Part shown: positions 1-8,587 of the stretch, piece by piece
Layout: every line of letters starts with the position of its first letter
How positions within the stretch are numbered: the stretch's first letter is position 1
Origin: Thermoleophilia bacterium UBA6103
GTDB taxonomy: Bacteria > Actinomycetota > Thermoleophilia > UBA2241
DNA length: 64,000 bases
Direction of reading: 5' to 3'
NCBI GenBank assembly: GCA_002423545.1
Contig: DIWP01000001.1
Location: 186,001-250,000 of the forward strand
The notes under the pieces: model-generated
Database searches by the model: none
Told to the model about the DNA's origin: nothing
Seen by the model: the letters and a program-made list of their open reading frames with translations, nothing else
Translations under genes and position numbers: made by a program

Positions 1-334
1 GCGTGCCGTTCGTCTGCATCGTGTGCAGAAAGCGCATGCCCGGGCGCCGGTACTTCTCCGCCAGGGCCAGCGCCCGGCGATAGAAGTCGATGCCCATCAG
101 GGTGGGCTCGCCGCCCTGCCAGGCGATGGCCACCTCGTCGGTCTGGTGCGCCTCGATGAGCTGGCGGATGTAGCGCTCGAGCAGCGCGTCGCTCATGCGG
201 AAGGTGCCGCCGGGGTAGAACGCCTCCTTGTCGAGGAAGAAGCAGTAGGCACACTCGAGGTTGCAGGCGGCGCCGGTCGGCTTGGCCAGGAGATGGAAGG
301 CCGGCGGTGCGTTCGGGGGTCGTTGTGGAGTCAC
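1..334 (-). CDS. Anaerobic sulfatase-maturase-like radical SAM enzyme (3' part off the window)
   Basis: The reverse strand encodes the N-terminus of a radical SAM protein that runs off the left edge. Visible are a PTGAACNLECAYCFF segment, the CxxxCxxC that binds the 4Fe-4S cluster and SAM, then a WQGGEPTLMG stretch and a TNG motif. These are typical of the anSME branch, which converts an active-site Cys or Ser of sulfatases to formylglycine without oxygen; related SPASM enzymes modify peptides. The SPASM cysteines would lie outside the window, so the substrate is unproved. A GTG at 334 is the first in-frame start that keeps the family N-terminus; no strong ribosome binding site is visible, so the start is tentative. 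Confidence 0.8.
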   Translation of the reverse strand, partial: MTPQRPPNAPPAFHLLAKPTGAACNLECAYCFFLDKEAFYPGGTFRMSDALLERYIRQLIEAHQTDEVAIAWQGGEPTLMGIDFYRRALALAEKYRRPGMRFLHTMQTNGT

Positions 335-425
335 GGCATCGGCATTATGTCGTCGCTGCCAATCATCAGGTGAGCCAGCCTCGCGGCTCCGGCGGTCCTG
401 CGCGCGGCCATCCGGGCGCGGCGCC

Positions 426-1973
426 TCAGACGCCCCGTTCGGCCGCGATCCGACCGCTCTCGACCGCCTTCGCCAACTCCTCGTGATCGCGTTCGTTCTG
501 GTCGGCGTAGGCCGCCGCGAAGTCGGCGACCGCGCGCGGGAAGGAGTCGCCGGTCCCCAGATAGGCGGCGATCGCGATGCCGTCCCCCGAACGGGCGTGG
601 GCCCGGGCGAGCGTCCAGCCACACATCTTGGCGTAGATACCGGTGCCGTGAGGCGTCGGATCCTCGAGGTCCACCGACCCCTTGCCGTCCCAGAGCTGGC
701 GTACGTAGAAGTCGCGCTGCTCGCCGTCGAATCCGCTGATGCGTGTCCAGCCGAGCATGATGTCGCCGGCGGCCTGCATGAGCTGCTGACCCTCGACCAC
801 GCGCCTGCCGTGGTTGGCGTAGCGGCTCCGACCGAGATGAGCCTCGAGCACCGAGGGTTGTGCCTCCTTGAACTGCAGGAACAGCGGATCGCCACCGTCG
901 CGCCCCAGGCAGAGGGCGATCCAGGCTCGCGTGCCGACGCTGCCCACGCCTACCACCTTGCGGGCCACGTCGACGATGCGGTACTGCTCGAGCAGGTGCC
1001 GGCGATCGTCGGGCAGCGTGCTGCGGTAGCGCCGGAAGATGCTCAGGAGAGCCTTCTGTATGTCTCGCGCCTGCTCGTCGCTGAGCAGGTCGGACAGCGG
1101 TACCAGCAGCGGCGGATCGGCCTTGATGCGAGGTGCGCCGTCGACCATACGGGTGAGCTTGTCGAGGGCTCGCAGGCTGTGCTTGGAGCGCGCCTTGTCG
1201 ATGAGCTTCTGGGTGCGCGCCAGCACCCGGCGCTGCTGTTCACCCTTGCCCTTGGGAGCCTTAGCCTCTCGCACCTGGGCGAGGATCGCCTCGACGTCCA
1301 GGTTCGCATACCACACGTCCATGGTGTGCTGCTCCGCGAACCGTGCCATGGTGTCGCGGTACTCACGCACCGCGGTCATGACGACGTCGCGACGGGCGGC
1401 CGCTTCGAAGCCGGCGTTGCGGCCGGCGACCTCAAGGCTGGCGGCCAGGCGCTTGAGGTCCCACTCCCAGGGCCCGGGCAGCGTCTCGTCGAAGTCGTTG
1501 ATGTCGAAGACGAGGCGCCGCTCCGGCGAAAGAAAGGCGCCGAAGTTGGCGAGGTGAGCATCGCCGCAGGCCTGCACGATGAGGCCCGAGCGCGGCGTCG
1601 GCGCCAGATCGGCCGCCATGATCGCCGCCGCCCCGCGGAAGAAGGCGAACGGCGAGAAGACCATGCGGCCGTACCGGATCGGCAGGAGCTCCTGCACACG
1701 CGTGTCTCCCTGCTCTTCCAGCAGCGCCACCGGATCCGGTCGCAGGTCAGACGGCCGCCAGCCAGCATGGCTGCTGCGCGGCGTCTCGGCCCGCGCCGCC
1801 TTGCCGCGCGCCACGCGCTCGGCGACCGACAGATGGGGCACGACGCGTGGCCGTGCCTGTGCGTCACGCTCCAGCCTGGCCGTCGCCGGTATGCGCAGAG
1901 TGCCGGGCCTGGTGGAAGGTGTGCTCGTCGCAGGTCGCTGCACGCTGGGTCCGAGCTTCTGTGTGCCGGGCAT
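426..1973 (-). CDS. DUF2252 family protein (kinase-like fold)
   Basis: About 515 residues. The core contains the DUF2252 signature: an SPFAFFRGAA stretch, VQACGDAHLANFG (the HxxN catalytic-loop-like motif of kinase-fold proteins) and FDINDFDETLPGPWEWDLKRLA. DUF2252 proteins are distant relatives of aminoglycoside phosphotransferase-type kinases; their substrate is not known. The frame stays open upstream to 2306, but those residues are Arg-rich and unlike the family, and they would run into the divergent transporter gene. I therefore start at the ATG at 1973, which precedes the conserved HLSVAERVARGKAAR segment. It is divergent from the MFS gene across 268 bp, a likely shared promoter region. 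Confidence 0.85.
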   Translation of the reverse strand: MPGTQKLGPSVQRPATSTPSTRPGTLRIPATARLERDAQARPRVVPHLSVAERVARGKAARAETPRSSHAGWRPSDLRPDPVALLEEQGDTRVQELLPIRYGRMVFSPFAFFRGAAAIMAADLAPTPRSGLIVQACGDAHLANFGAFLSPERRLVFDINDFDETLPGPWEWDLKRLAASLEVAGRNAGFEAAARRDVVMTAVREYRDTMARFAEQHTMDVWYANLDVEAILAQVREAKAPKGKGEQQRRVLARTQKLIDKARSKHSLRALDKLTRMVDGAPRIKADPPLLVPLSDLLSDEQARDIQKALLSIFRRYRSTLPDDRRHLLEQYRIVDVARKVVGVGSVGTRAWIALCLGRDGGDPLFLQFKEAQPSVLEAHLGRSRYANHGRRVVEGQQLMQAAGDIMLGWTRISGFDGEQRDFYVRQLWDGKGSVDLEDPTPHGTGIYAKMCGWTLARAHARSGDGIAIAAYLGTGDSFPRAVADFAAAYADQNERDHEELAKAVESGRIAAERGV

Positions 1974-2241
1974 GCGTCCCCCATGGTCGGCCCGCCGGAG
2001 CAGACTGCCGGTCTGCCGCGAGGTGAAGCTGATCACGCTTCGTCGGCGGCGGGCGATCCTGCGATAGTACTCCTTCAAGGAACGCGGTCCAGTCTGTTCT
2101 GCGTGACGCGTGAACGGTGCCGTCACGCCTTCCCATGTCGTGCAGGGCCCAGTATCCTGAGCCCGGCCACAGGGACGCCCGCCCGCCGCGCGGCGGGTGC
2201 GCCGGCCGTCACGACGATGTCGTCGACACTGAGGGGGAGCG

Positions 2242-3918
2242 ATGACGGCTGAGAAGGCCGCCGCCGGAGTGGTCCTGATGACGCTCGGCGTCGGGCAGTT
2301 CCTCATGACGCTCGACAGCTCGGTGATGAACGTGTCGATCGCCTACGTGGCGAACGACCTGGGCACCACGGTCACCGGCATCCAGACGGCCATCACCCTC
2401 TACACACTGGTGATGGCGACGCTCATGATCACCGGCGGCAAGATCGGCGCCATGATCGGCCGCCGGCGCGCCTACGCGATCGGCTGCATCATCTATGGGG
2501 CCGGTTCGCTGACGACGGCGCTGTCGCCGAACCTGCCGGTGCTGATCCTCGGCTGGTCGTTCCTCGAGGGTGCCGGTGCGGCGTTGATCATGCCGGCCAC
2601 GGTGGCTCTGGTGGCCGGCAACTTCCCGGCCGCGCGCCGTCCGACGGCCTACGGGCTGATCGCCGCTGCCGGCGCCATGGCCGTCGCAGCCGGTCCATTG
2701 ATCGGCGGCGCCGTCACCACGTTCGCCTCCTGGCGCTGGGTGTTCGCCGGGGAGGTGGCGCTCGTCCTGCTCATCCTGGTGCTGATCCGCAAGGTCCAGG
2801 ACACCCCGGTGGCGCGGAAGCCGCGCCTGGACCTGCTGGGCGTGCTGCTGTCGATCCTGAGCCTGAGTGGCATCGTGCTGGGCGTGTTGAAGGCCGGCGA
2901 GTGGGGTCTCATCAAGCCTAAGCCCGGCGGTGTCGAGGTGCTCGGCATCTCGCCGGCGCTCTGGCTCATTCTCGGGGGCCTGCTCGTCCTGTGGCTGTTC
3001 CTGCTGTGGGAGCGGCGCCTCGAACGGCGCCGGCTCGAGTCGGGCGACGTTCGATCTGTCGAGCCACTCATCCGGCCCAGCATGCTGCGCAACCGGCAGC
3101 TCGACGGCGGCCTGCTCATGTTCCTCATGCAGTACCTGATCCAGATGGGGACCTTCTTCGTCATCCCCCTGTTCCTCTCGGTGGTGCTGGCCCTGAACGC
3201 CATCCAGACGGGGCTGCGGCTGATCCCGCTCTCCCTGGCGCTGCTCGTGTCGGCGATGGGGGTCCCGAAGCTCTGGCCCACGGCCTCTCCACGTCGCATC
3301 GTGCGCGTGGGACTGCTCCTCATGCTGGCCGGCCTGGTGCTGCTGATCGCCGGCATCGACCTCGATGCCAACGCCGGGGTGGTCGCCATCCCGCTGCTGC
3401 TGCTCGGGCTGGGCATGGGCGCGCTGGCCTCGCAGCTGGGGGCGGTGACGGTGTCGGCCGTGCCCGACGAGCAGAGCGCCGAGGTCGGCGGCCTGCAGAA
3501 CACGGCCGTCAATCTCGGCGCCTCGCTGGGCACGGCACTGGCCGGCGCCGTACTGATCGCGAGCCTCACCGGCTCGTTCATCAGCGGCATCCAGGAGTCG
3601 GACGACGTCCCGGATCCGGTGAAGGAGCAGACGAGCGTCCAGTTGAGCGGCGGCATCCCCTTCCTGTCCGACGCCGACCTGGAGCAGGCGCTCAAGGATG
3701 CCGGCGCCACGGAGGCCGTCGCACAGGACGTGATGGAGAGCAACCGCAGGGCGCGCATCGAAGGGCTCGACGCGGCGCTCGGCGTGGTGGCGCTGATGAC
3801 GGCGGCGGCGCTGTTCTGTACCGGTCTGCTGCCGAAACGGCCGCCGGGAGCCGCCGGATCCGAGCCGGCGGCGTCGGCCGAGTCCTCCGGCTCATCGCCG
3901 GATCCCGCCATAACGTAG
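2242..3918 (+). CDS. MFS drug:H+ antiporter, DHA2 (14-TM) type
   Basis: 558-residue polytopic membrane protein. The N-terminus (LDSSVMNVSIAYVANDLG) and the antiporter motif C region (AAAGAMAVAAGPLIGG) are those of the DHA2 family (EmrB/QacA-like), proton-driven exporters of drugs and other lipophilic compounds. A motif-A-like GGKIGAMIGRRRAY follows TM2. A GAGGGGGAGCG ribosome binding site precedes the ATG. A charged loop (about residues 255-280) and a long extracellular loop near residues 455-505 are consistent with 14 TMs. No regulator gene lies alongside, so the substrate cannot be named. The C-terminal 25 residues are low-complexity Ala/Ser/Pro. Confidence 0.88.
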   Translation: MTAEKAAAGVVLMTLGVGQFLMTLDSSVMNVSIAYVANDLGTTVTGIQTAITLYTLVMATLMITGGKIGAMIGRRRAYAIGCIIYGAGSLTTALSPNLPVLILGWSFLEGAGAALIMPATVALVAGNFPAARRPTAYGLIAAAGAMAVAAGPLIGGAVTTFASWRWVFAGEVALVLLILVLIRKVQDTPVARKPRLDLLGVLLSILSLSGIVLGVLKAGEWGLIKPKPGGVEVLGISPALWLILGGLLVLWLFLLWERRLERRRLESGDVRSVEPLIRPSMLRNRQLDGGLLMFLMQYLIQMGTFFVIPLFLSVVLALNAIQTGLRLIPLSLALLVSAMGVPKLWPTASPRRIVRVGLLLMLAGLVLLIAGIDLDANAGVVAIPLLLLGLGMGALASQLGAVTVSAVPDEQSAEVGGLQNTAVNLGASLGTALAGAVLIASLTGSFISGIQESDDVPDPVKEQTSVQLSGGIPFLSDADLEQALKDAGATEAVAQDVMESNRRARIEGLDAALGVVALMTAAALFCTGLLPKRPPGAAGSEPAASAESSGSSPDPAIT

Positions 3919-4025
3919 CAGCGCCGGCCGAGACCGCCGGATCGGATCCGGATCCCGCCGACTCCGGCCTCAGCCGCCGTGGGAGTCGATCAGCGTCGGT
4001 AGGGCCGACGCCGGCGCCGCCGACC

Positions 4026-4319
4026 TCAGTCGCCCCGGAGGCGCAGAACCTCGGCCTTGGTCAGGCTGAGCAGGTGATCGTAGATCTCGCGCAGGCCCTC
4101 GCCGGAGAGCGGCCCTTTGTTGGCCCGGCTGACGTAGGTGAGCATCCAGGCCTCGCGGTCGGGGTCGACGAAGTCGATGCCGTGCTCGGCCTTGTAGGTG
4201 TGGAGCTGCGCGACCAGCTTGAGACGCTTGTTGATGGCGTCGACGATCTTGAGGTCGTTGTCGCTGATCTGGTCGCGGAACTGGCGGATGACCGGGTCGT
4301 TCTCGGGGGTGGTGCTCAC
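4026..4319 (-). CDS. Chorismate mutase, AroQ (type II) class
   Basis: 97 residues, the size of a free AroQ-class chorismate mutase, which rearranges chorismate to prephenate for Phe/Tyr synthesis. The all-helical fold is recognisable from the family pattern: an R..I..ND..IVDAINKRL helix, a conserved Lys (YKAEHG), then a D..RE helix (VDPDREAWM). Translation starts at a GTG that overlaps the stop of the upstream DUF151 gene (GTGA), so the two are probably co-transcribed and translationally coupled. The stand-alone, single-domain form is typical of actinobacteria. Confidence 0.85.
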   Translation of the reverse strand: MSTTPENDPVIRQFRDQISDNDLKIVDAINKRLKLVAQLHTYKAEHGIDFVDPDREAWMLTYVSRANKGPLSGEGLREIYDHLLSLTKAEVLRLRGD

Positions 4320-4948
4320 GTGGGGGCCTCTTCCTCGTCGTCCTCGTCGATGTCGATATCGTCTTCGTCGTCCTCGAGGTCGTCATCCTCGTCGTCGTCC
4401 TCGAGGTCGTCGTCCTCGTCTTCGTCGTCCTCATCGAGCTGCTCGATGTCGGCGACGTGCGCCTCGCGGAAGTCGTCTGGCGTGACGTTGTCGAGGAAGC
4501 TGCGGAAGCGCTCGACCACCTCTTCCTGGTCATCGACCTCGTGCTCGAACTCGATGGCGTTCTCTTCCAGCAGCTCCTTGCTGGCGAAGATGGGCGCGTC
4601 GGTGCGCACCGCCAGGGCAAGGGCGTCGCTGGGGCGGCTGTCGACGTCTATCTCCTCACCCTCCTTCATGAGCGTGAGGCGAGCGTAGAAGGTGCTCTCC
4701 TTGAGCTCGGTGACGGTGATCTTGCTGAGCTGTGCGTCGCAGTGCTCGATGACGCTCATGAGCAGATCGTGCGTCATCGGCCGCGGGAGCTCTGTGCCCT
4801 GCAGGCGGATGAGGATGGCGGCCGCCTCGGGGTGACCGATCCAGATCGGCAGGTACCGGTTGCCCTCGGCGGTGCGCAGCAGCACGATCGGCTGTTTGCC
4901 GACCACGTCGAAGGACACACCGTAGATGACCATGCGTTCAACGTCCAT
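4316..4948 (-). CDS. DUF151 bifunctional nuclease-domain protein with acidic tail
   Basis: About 210 residues. The first ~150 (MDVERMVIYGVSFDVVGKQP, LPIWIGHPEAAAI, then DSRPSDALALAVR) form the DUF151/bifunctional-nuclease fold, a family reported to include DNase/RNase activity (plant BBD, Thermotoga homologue). A highly acidic Asp/Glu tract (about residues 170-208) ends the protein; such tails are common in actinobacterial copies. The ATG at 4948 is chosen because it begins the conserved domain and lies 7 nt downstream of a good -10 box; the open frame extends to 5152 but with Arg-rich, non-family sequence. The stop overlaps the chorismate mutase GTG. Confidence 0.87.
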   Translation of the reverse strand: MDVERMVIYGVSFDVVGKQPIVLLRTAEGNRYLPIWIGHPEAAAILIRLQGTELPRPMTHDLLMSVIEHCDAQLSKITVTELKESTFYARLTLMKEGEEIDVDSRPSDALALAVRTDAPIFASKELLEENAIEFEHEVDDQEEVVERFRSFLDNVTPDDFREAHVADIEQLDEDDEDEDDDLEDDDEDDDLEDDEDDIDIDEDDEEEAPT

Positions 4949-4955
4949 GATCCTA

Positions 4956-4961
4956 AGTATA
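4956..4961 (-). promoter_or_regulatory. -10 box of a leaderless promoter for DUF151
   Basis: On the reverse strand TATACT is followed by 7 nt and then the ATG at 4948, so transcription would begin at or next to the start codon. No convincing -35 is visible. The rest of the 4949-5267 divergent gap shows no gene. Confidence 0.6.
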
Positions 4962-5267
4962 CGACGGCCGCGCCGGGCGGCGCGGTGGGAGGGGTTGCCG
5001 CCCGGGCCCCCTTTGCGGGGGCGACGTGCGAGGGCGACGCTAAGGACCAGCGTGCGTCGCTCGTTGCTCAAGAAGACGACTCCACGAGCACGAAGAGTGT
5101 GATCGGAGCTGCACCGGTCACGTGAGCGACCCCGGCCGGCGGCGCGAGCCATCCCCTTGCGCGCCGCCGCCGGGGTCGCGGCGTTGCGGGAGGCGAGGTG
5201 CCGGGCTCATACTGGAGAGGCTACGGAATACGCTCAGTGGAGCCCTGCCGGCGTCGAAGAAGGAGCC

Positions 5268-7043
5268 ATGGACCGATCGCCCCGGACAGGCCCGACCGTT
5301 CTTGCGGCGCTCGCATCGATGCTGGAGCTCACATCTGTGTTGGCGCTGGCGTCGACGCTGATCCTCGCGTTCGTGGGTGTCGATGGTGCGGGTGCCGCTG
5401 CTGCAGCCGCCGATGTGCGGCACGAGCGGGCACCCGCCGTGGCGCCCGCCGGCAGCGAGTCGAAGACGGCCGCTCCCGCGGCCTCAGCACGAGATGCCCT
5501 GACGGGTGGCGCGCCTGCCGCGACGCGGGCCGCCGCGGTCCGTTCCAGGACGTCGCGGCGGCTCGTGGTACGCGCCGCCGCCTCGACGAAGGTCCCTCGC
5601 ATGGGGCAGGCGGTACGGATCACCGTCCGTGTGCGAGACCGGCGCGGCCGCGCCGTACGCAACGCCCGCGTGCGCGTGACCTGGTCCTTCTCCGACCGCA
5701 CGGTCACCCGCGTCAAGCGGACCGACCGCCGGGGCGTGGTGCGCTCGCGGCGCGTCGTCGGAGGCGATCCGGGCGCTGTGGTGCGCGTGAAGGTGACGAC
5801 GACCTGGCGCGGCCAGCGCAAGAGGAAGCGCCTCACGCTCACCGTCAGGGCTGCCGCCGCCGGCGGATCCGGCGGCCGCCTGCAGCCGTCGGATCTGGTC
5901 TACCGCGGCGCCTTCCGCCTGCCGGGCGAGTCCGGCGGGTCGTCGTGGGAGTGGAGCGGCGACGGCCTCGCGTTCCGTCCGGACGGCGACCCCGGCGGCG
6001 CCGGCGACGCCTACCCGGGCTCGCTCTTCGGCATCGGCCACGACTGGCAGCACTACCTGTCCGAGGTGACGATCCCGGCGCCGGTGGTCTCGGCCGACAA
6101 GGATCCGGCCGACCTGCCGCGAGCCCGCACCCTGCAGCCGTTCGCCGACGTGCGCGGCGACCTCTACCCCGACCTGGGCAGCGAGATCCTGCGCTCGGAT
6201 GTGGAGTACCTGCCGGCCCAGACCGGTCAGAGCTCCGGCAAGCTCTACCTGGGCTGGGGCCGGCATATGCAGGAGGGAGAGCGCAACGCGACCCACATGT
6301 GGTGCGAGACCGACCTGAGCGACCCGCGACCGGCCGGGCCGTGGTCGGTCGGCGGCCTCGAGGACTACCTCACCTGCGACTACCTGTTCACCGTCGATCC
6401 GTCCTGGGCGGCCGCCAACGCGCCCGGCAAGCTGCTGGCCACCGGGCGCTTCCGCGACGGCGGTCAGGCCGGCATGGGGCCGTCGATCTTCGCCACCGCG
6501 CCGTGGCAGTCGGGGGACCCGCCGGCGCCCGGCACACGCCTGCCGGCCGTCACGCTGCTGCGCTACGACAGCGTCTACACCGGCGCCGAGCACATCCTGG
6601 ACGGCTACCACCACTCCGACGAGTGGTCCGGCGCCGCCTGGCTGAGCGGCGGCGGCAAGGCCGCCGTGGTCTTCGCCGGTACCAAGGGCCGGGGCGACTG
6701 CTGGTACGGCTTCCCCGACGGTACCGTCTGGCCCGACGAGCCGCCCTACCCGCCGGTGCCTCCCGAGGGCGGCCGCGGCTGGTGGAGCAGCCGCTTCGAG
6801 GGGCAACTGCTCTTCTACGATCCCGCCGACCTGGCGGCCGTGGCCCGCGGCGACCTGGCCGCCGACCGGCCGCAGCCGTACGCCGTGCTCGACCTTGACC
6901 GGTACCTGTACCACGTCACCGGCGAGCAGCAGAAGTACCACACCGGCGCCCTCACCTTCGATCGCCAGCGCGGCCGCCTGTTCCTCATCGAGCCGCTGGC
7001 CGACGGCGACCGCTCCATCGTGCACGTCTGGTCGGTCGAGTGA
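5268..7043 (+). CDS. Secreted protein: N-terminal TM/signal, Ig-like domain, unknown C-terminal domain
   Basis: 591 residues; the ATG at 5268 has an AAGGAGCC ribosome binding site. Residues ~8-45 are hydrophobic and Ala-rich (signal peptide or anchor), followed by an Ala-rich linker. A ~95-residue Ig-like module follows (PRMGQAVRITVRVRDRRGRAV...VRVKVTTTWRG, roughly residues 105-205), resembling bacterial adhesin/macroglobulin-type folds. The large C-terminal part begins LQPSDLVYRGAFRLPG and is rich in Gly, Trp and Tyr, as in beta-propeller or carbohydrate-active proteins. I do not recognise a catalytic motif. Likely exported to the surface; function unknown. Confidence 0.75.
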   Translation: MDRSPRTGPTVLAALASMLELTSVLALASTLILAFVGVDGAGAAAAAADVRHERAPAVAPAGSESKTAAPAASARDALTGGAPAATRAAAVRSRTSRRLVVRAAASTKVPRMGQAVRITVRVRDRRGRAVRNARVRVTWSFSDRTVTRVKRTDRRGVVRSRRVVGGDPGAVVRVKVTTTWRGQRKRKRLTLTVRAAAAGGSGGRLQPSDLVYRGAFRLPGESGGSSWEWSGDGLAFRPDGDPGGAGDAYPGSLFGIGHDWQHYLSEVTIPAPVVSADKDPADLPRARTLQPFADVRGDLYPDLGSEILRSDVEYLPAQTGQSSGKLYLGWGRHMQEGERNATHMWCETDLSDPRPAGPWSVGGLEDYLTCDYLFTVDPSWAAANAPGKLLATGRFRDGGQAGMGPSIFATAPWQSGDPPAPGTRLPAVTLLRYDSVYTGAEHILDGYHHSDEWSGAAWLSGGGKAAVVFAGTKGRGDCWYGFPDGTVWPDEPPYPPVPPEGGRGWWSSRFEGQLLFYDPADLAAVARGDLAADRPQPYAVLDLDRYLYHVTGEQQKYHTGALTFDRQRGRLFLIEPLADGDRSIVHVWSVE

Positions 7044-7104
7044 TCGGTCGACATGCCGCCGGCAAGATTGCGCTGACGACAAGCGCATCCCGTGGATGCC
7101 GGCC

Positions 7105-7183
7105 GGCTGGTTGACGCTCCGCAGCGCCGCGCCTCCGCCGTCAGCCGGGCGTGGGCTGGTTGACGCTCCGCGGCGCCGCGCCT
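7105..7183 (+). repeat. Tandem duplication of a tRNA promoter -35 region
   Basis: Two 30-bp copies (7105-7134 and 7154-7183) differ at one base and are 49 bp apart. Both contain GGTTGACGCTCCGC. Only the second copy is followed by a -10 box at the correct distance. Confidence 0.8.
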
Positions 7184-7188
7184 AGACT
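7160..7188 (+). promoter_or_regulatory. Sigma-70-type promoter of tRNA-Ile
   Basis: TTGACG (7160-7165), 17 bp, TAGACT (7183-7188). The predicted start (~7195) is a few bases before the mature tRNA 5' end at 7202. Confidence 0.75.
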
Positions 7189-7201
7189 GACTGGCCCCGG
7201 C

Positions 7202-7278
<77 letters not shown>

Positions 7279-7327
7279 CGATTTGCAGGGATTTTCTCTC
7301 TCCCTCCTCCCCTCGCCAGATACCCGT

Positions 7328-7344
7328 TGTTGCCGACTGTTGCC
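7328..7344 (+). repeat. Candidate integrase arm-type sites, left
   Basis: Two TGTTGCC heptamers (7328-7334, 7338-7344), 10 bp apart, between attL and the integrase. The same heptamer recurs near attR (46273, 46285). This is the arrangement expected for arm-binding sites of a lambda-type integrase. Confidence 0.5.
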
Positions 7345-7369
7345 ATACGTCCCCTCACTGGGTCATACT
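7340..7369 (+). promoter_or_regulatory. Likely integrase promoter
   Basis: TTGCCA (7340-7345), 18 bp, CATACT (7364-7369), then 10 nt to the integrase ATG. The -35 overlaps a TGTTGCC repeat, so integrase binding could repress its own gene. Confidence 0.5.
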
Positions 7370-7379
7370 CAGGCTCGAA

Positions 7380-8543
7380 ATGGGGATCCGAAAACGGGGC
7401 AAGAAGTGGCTCGTCACCGTCGAGCTTGGCGAGGACGAGAAGGGCATCCGGCGGCGCAAGTGCCTCACCTGTGAGACCGAGAAGGAGGCCATCCGCCAGG
7501 AGGCCATCGTGCGCGGTGAGGTCGCCAAGGGCTCCTATGTCATGCCCTCCAAGGAGACCGTCTCGCAGTTCCTGGATGAGTGGCTGAGCCACGTCTCGCG
7601 CGAGAAGCGCCAACGCACCAAGGACGCCTACAAGATCACCGTCGAGAAGCACCTGCGGCCGGCTCTTGGACGCATCCGCCTTGCCGACCTGCGGGCGATC
7701 CACATCGAGCGCTTCGTCACCGCACAGCACGATCGCGGGCTCGCGGCGGCAACTGTCGCCAAGCACTACTGGACGCTGCACAAGGCGCTCGATCGCGCCG
7801 TGATGTGGGGCAAGCTGGTGAGCAACCCGGCCGACCGAGTCGAGCGCCCTGTTCTCGGCAAGTCACGCGTTCGCGTGCTGAGCGTCGACGAGCAGGCGCG
7901 CCTCTTGGCCGCTGTCCGCACCGCGGGCCGCCGCAAGAAGAAGCAGCCCGAGGACGACTCCACCACCGGCTGGCTCTACGGTCTCGTGCTCCTGGCGCTG
8001 GCGACCGGCATGCGTCGTGGCGAGCTGCTCGGCCTTCGGTGGGCTGATGTCGACCTCGACGCCGGCGTTGTCGGTGTGCGCGACACGATCGAAGAGTCGA
8101 CGGCTGGCGTCGAGCGAGGCAAGACCAAGACCGACGCGGCCGTGCGCCAGATCCGCGTCCCAGACTCGGCGGTCGCCTTCCTGCATGAGCACAAGGAACG
8201 GCAGGATGATCTGCGCAAGGCCATCTCGACCTACGTCGACAATGGCCTGGTCTTCGCCCGCAGCGACGGTGCGGAGCGCCGCCCGAGTTCGGTCACGGCC
8301 GCCTTTGCCCGGGTCTGCCGGGATCTGAAGATCCCCGACGTCCACTTCCACTGCCTGCGCCACACGCACGCCACTGAGCTGCTGCGCGCCGGGGTGCCGG
8401 TCAAGGTCGTCTCGGAGCGCCTCGGCCATGCGAGTCCCTCGACGACGCTGGCGATCTACGCTCACGTGCTGCCGGACATGCAGGCAGACGCGGCCAGGCA
8501 TGCCGACGCGGCGCTGATGCGCGTTCTGCAGCCGCCTAGCTGA
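7380..8543 (+). CDS. int: Tyrosine-family site-specific integrase
   Basis: 387 residues with the three-part layout of phage integrases: an N-terminal arm-binding region (~1-60), a SAM-like core-binding domain (~61-150, VSQFLDEWLSHV... to SNPADRV) and a C-terminal catalytic domain. Catalytic residues are visible: R212 in TGMRRGELLG, Lys in the GKTKT turn (248/250), H324 and R327 in HCLRHT, H350 in RLGH and nucleophile Y360. It catalyses recombination between attP and the tRNA-Ile 3' end. It starts 101 bp inside attL and is transcribed inward. The ATG is only 10 nt from a -10 box, so the mRNA has little or no leader. Confidence 0.95.
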   Translation: MGIRKRGKKWLVTVELGEDEKGIRRRKCLTCETEKEAIRQEAIVRGEVAKGSYVMPSKETVSQFLDEWLSHVSREKRQRTKDAYKITVEKHLRPALGRIRLADLRAIHIERFVTAQHDRGLAAATVAKHYWTLHKALDRAVMWGKLVSNPADRVERPVLGKSRVRVLSVDEQARLLAAVRTAGRRKKKQPEDDSTTGWLYGLVLLALATGMRRGELLGLRWADVDLDAGVVGVRDTIEESTAGVERGKTKTDAAVRQIRVPDSAVAFLHEHKERQDDLRKAISTYVDNGLVFARSDGAERRPSSVTAAFARVCRDLKIPDVHFHCLRHTHATELLRAGVPVKVVSERLGHASPSTTLAIYAHVLPDMQADAARHADAALMRVLQPPS

Positions 8544-8544
8544 G

Positions 8545-8580
8545 GACGTCCACACTTCGCCCGTGTCGGGCGCCTACCAT
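8545..8580 (+). promoter_or_regulatory. Phage promoter, copy 1 (leaderless)
   Basis: GACGTCCACACTTC (8545-8558), 16 bp, TACCAT (8575-8580), then 7 nt to the GTG start at 8588. The same 14-mer with the same 16-bp spacing recurs at 15052 and 36160. Confidence 0.65.
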
Positions 8581-8587
8581 CTGGCGC

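Noticed and set aside
1974..2306. N-terminal extension of DUF2252 to 2306
   Set aside because: Arg/Pro-rich, not family-like, and overlaps the divergent MFS gene.
2991..4688. Rightward ORF (565 codons) with Ser-rich tract
   Set aside because: Shadow across the MFS end, chorismate mutase and the acidic DUF151 tail; the Ser runs are the antisense of Asp/Glu codons.
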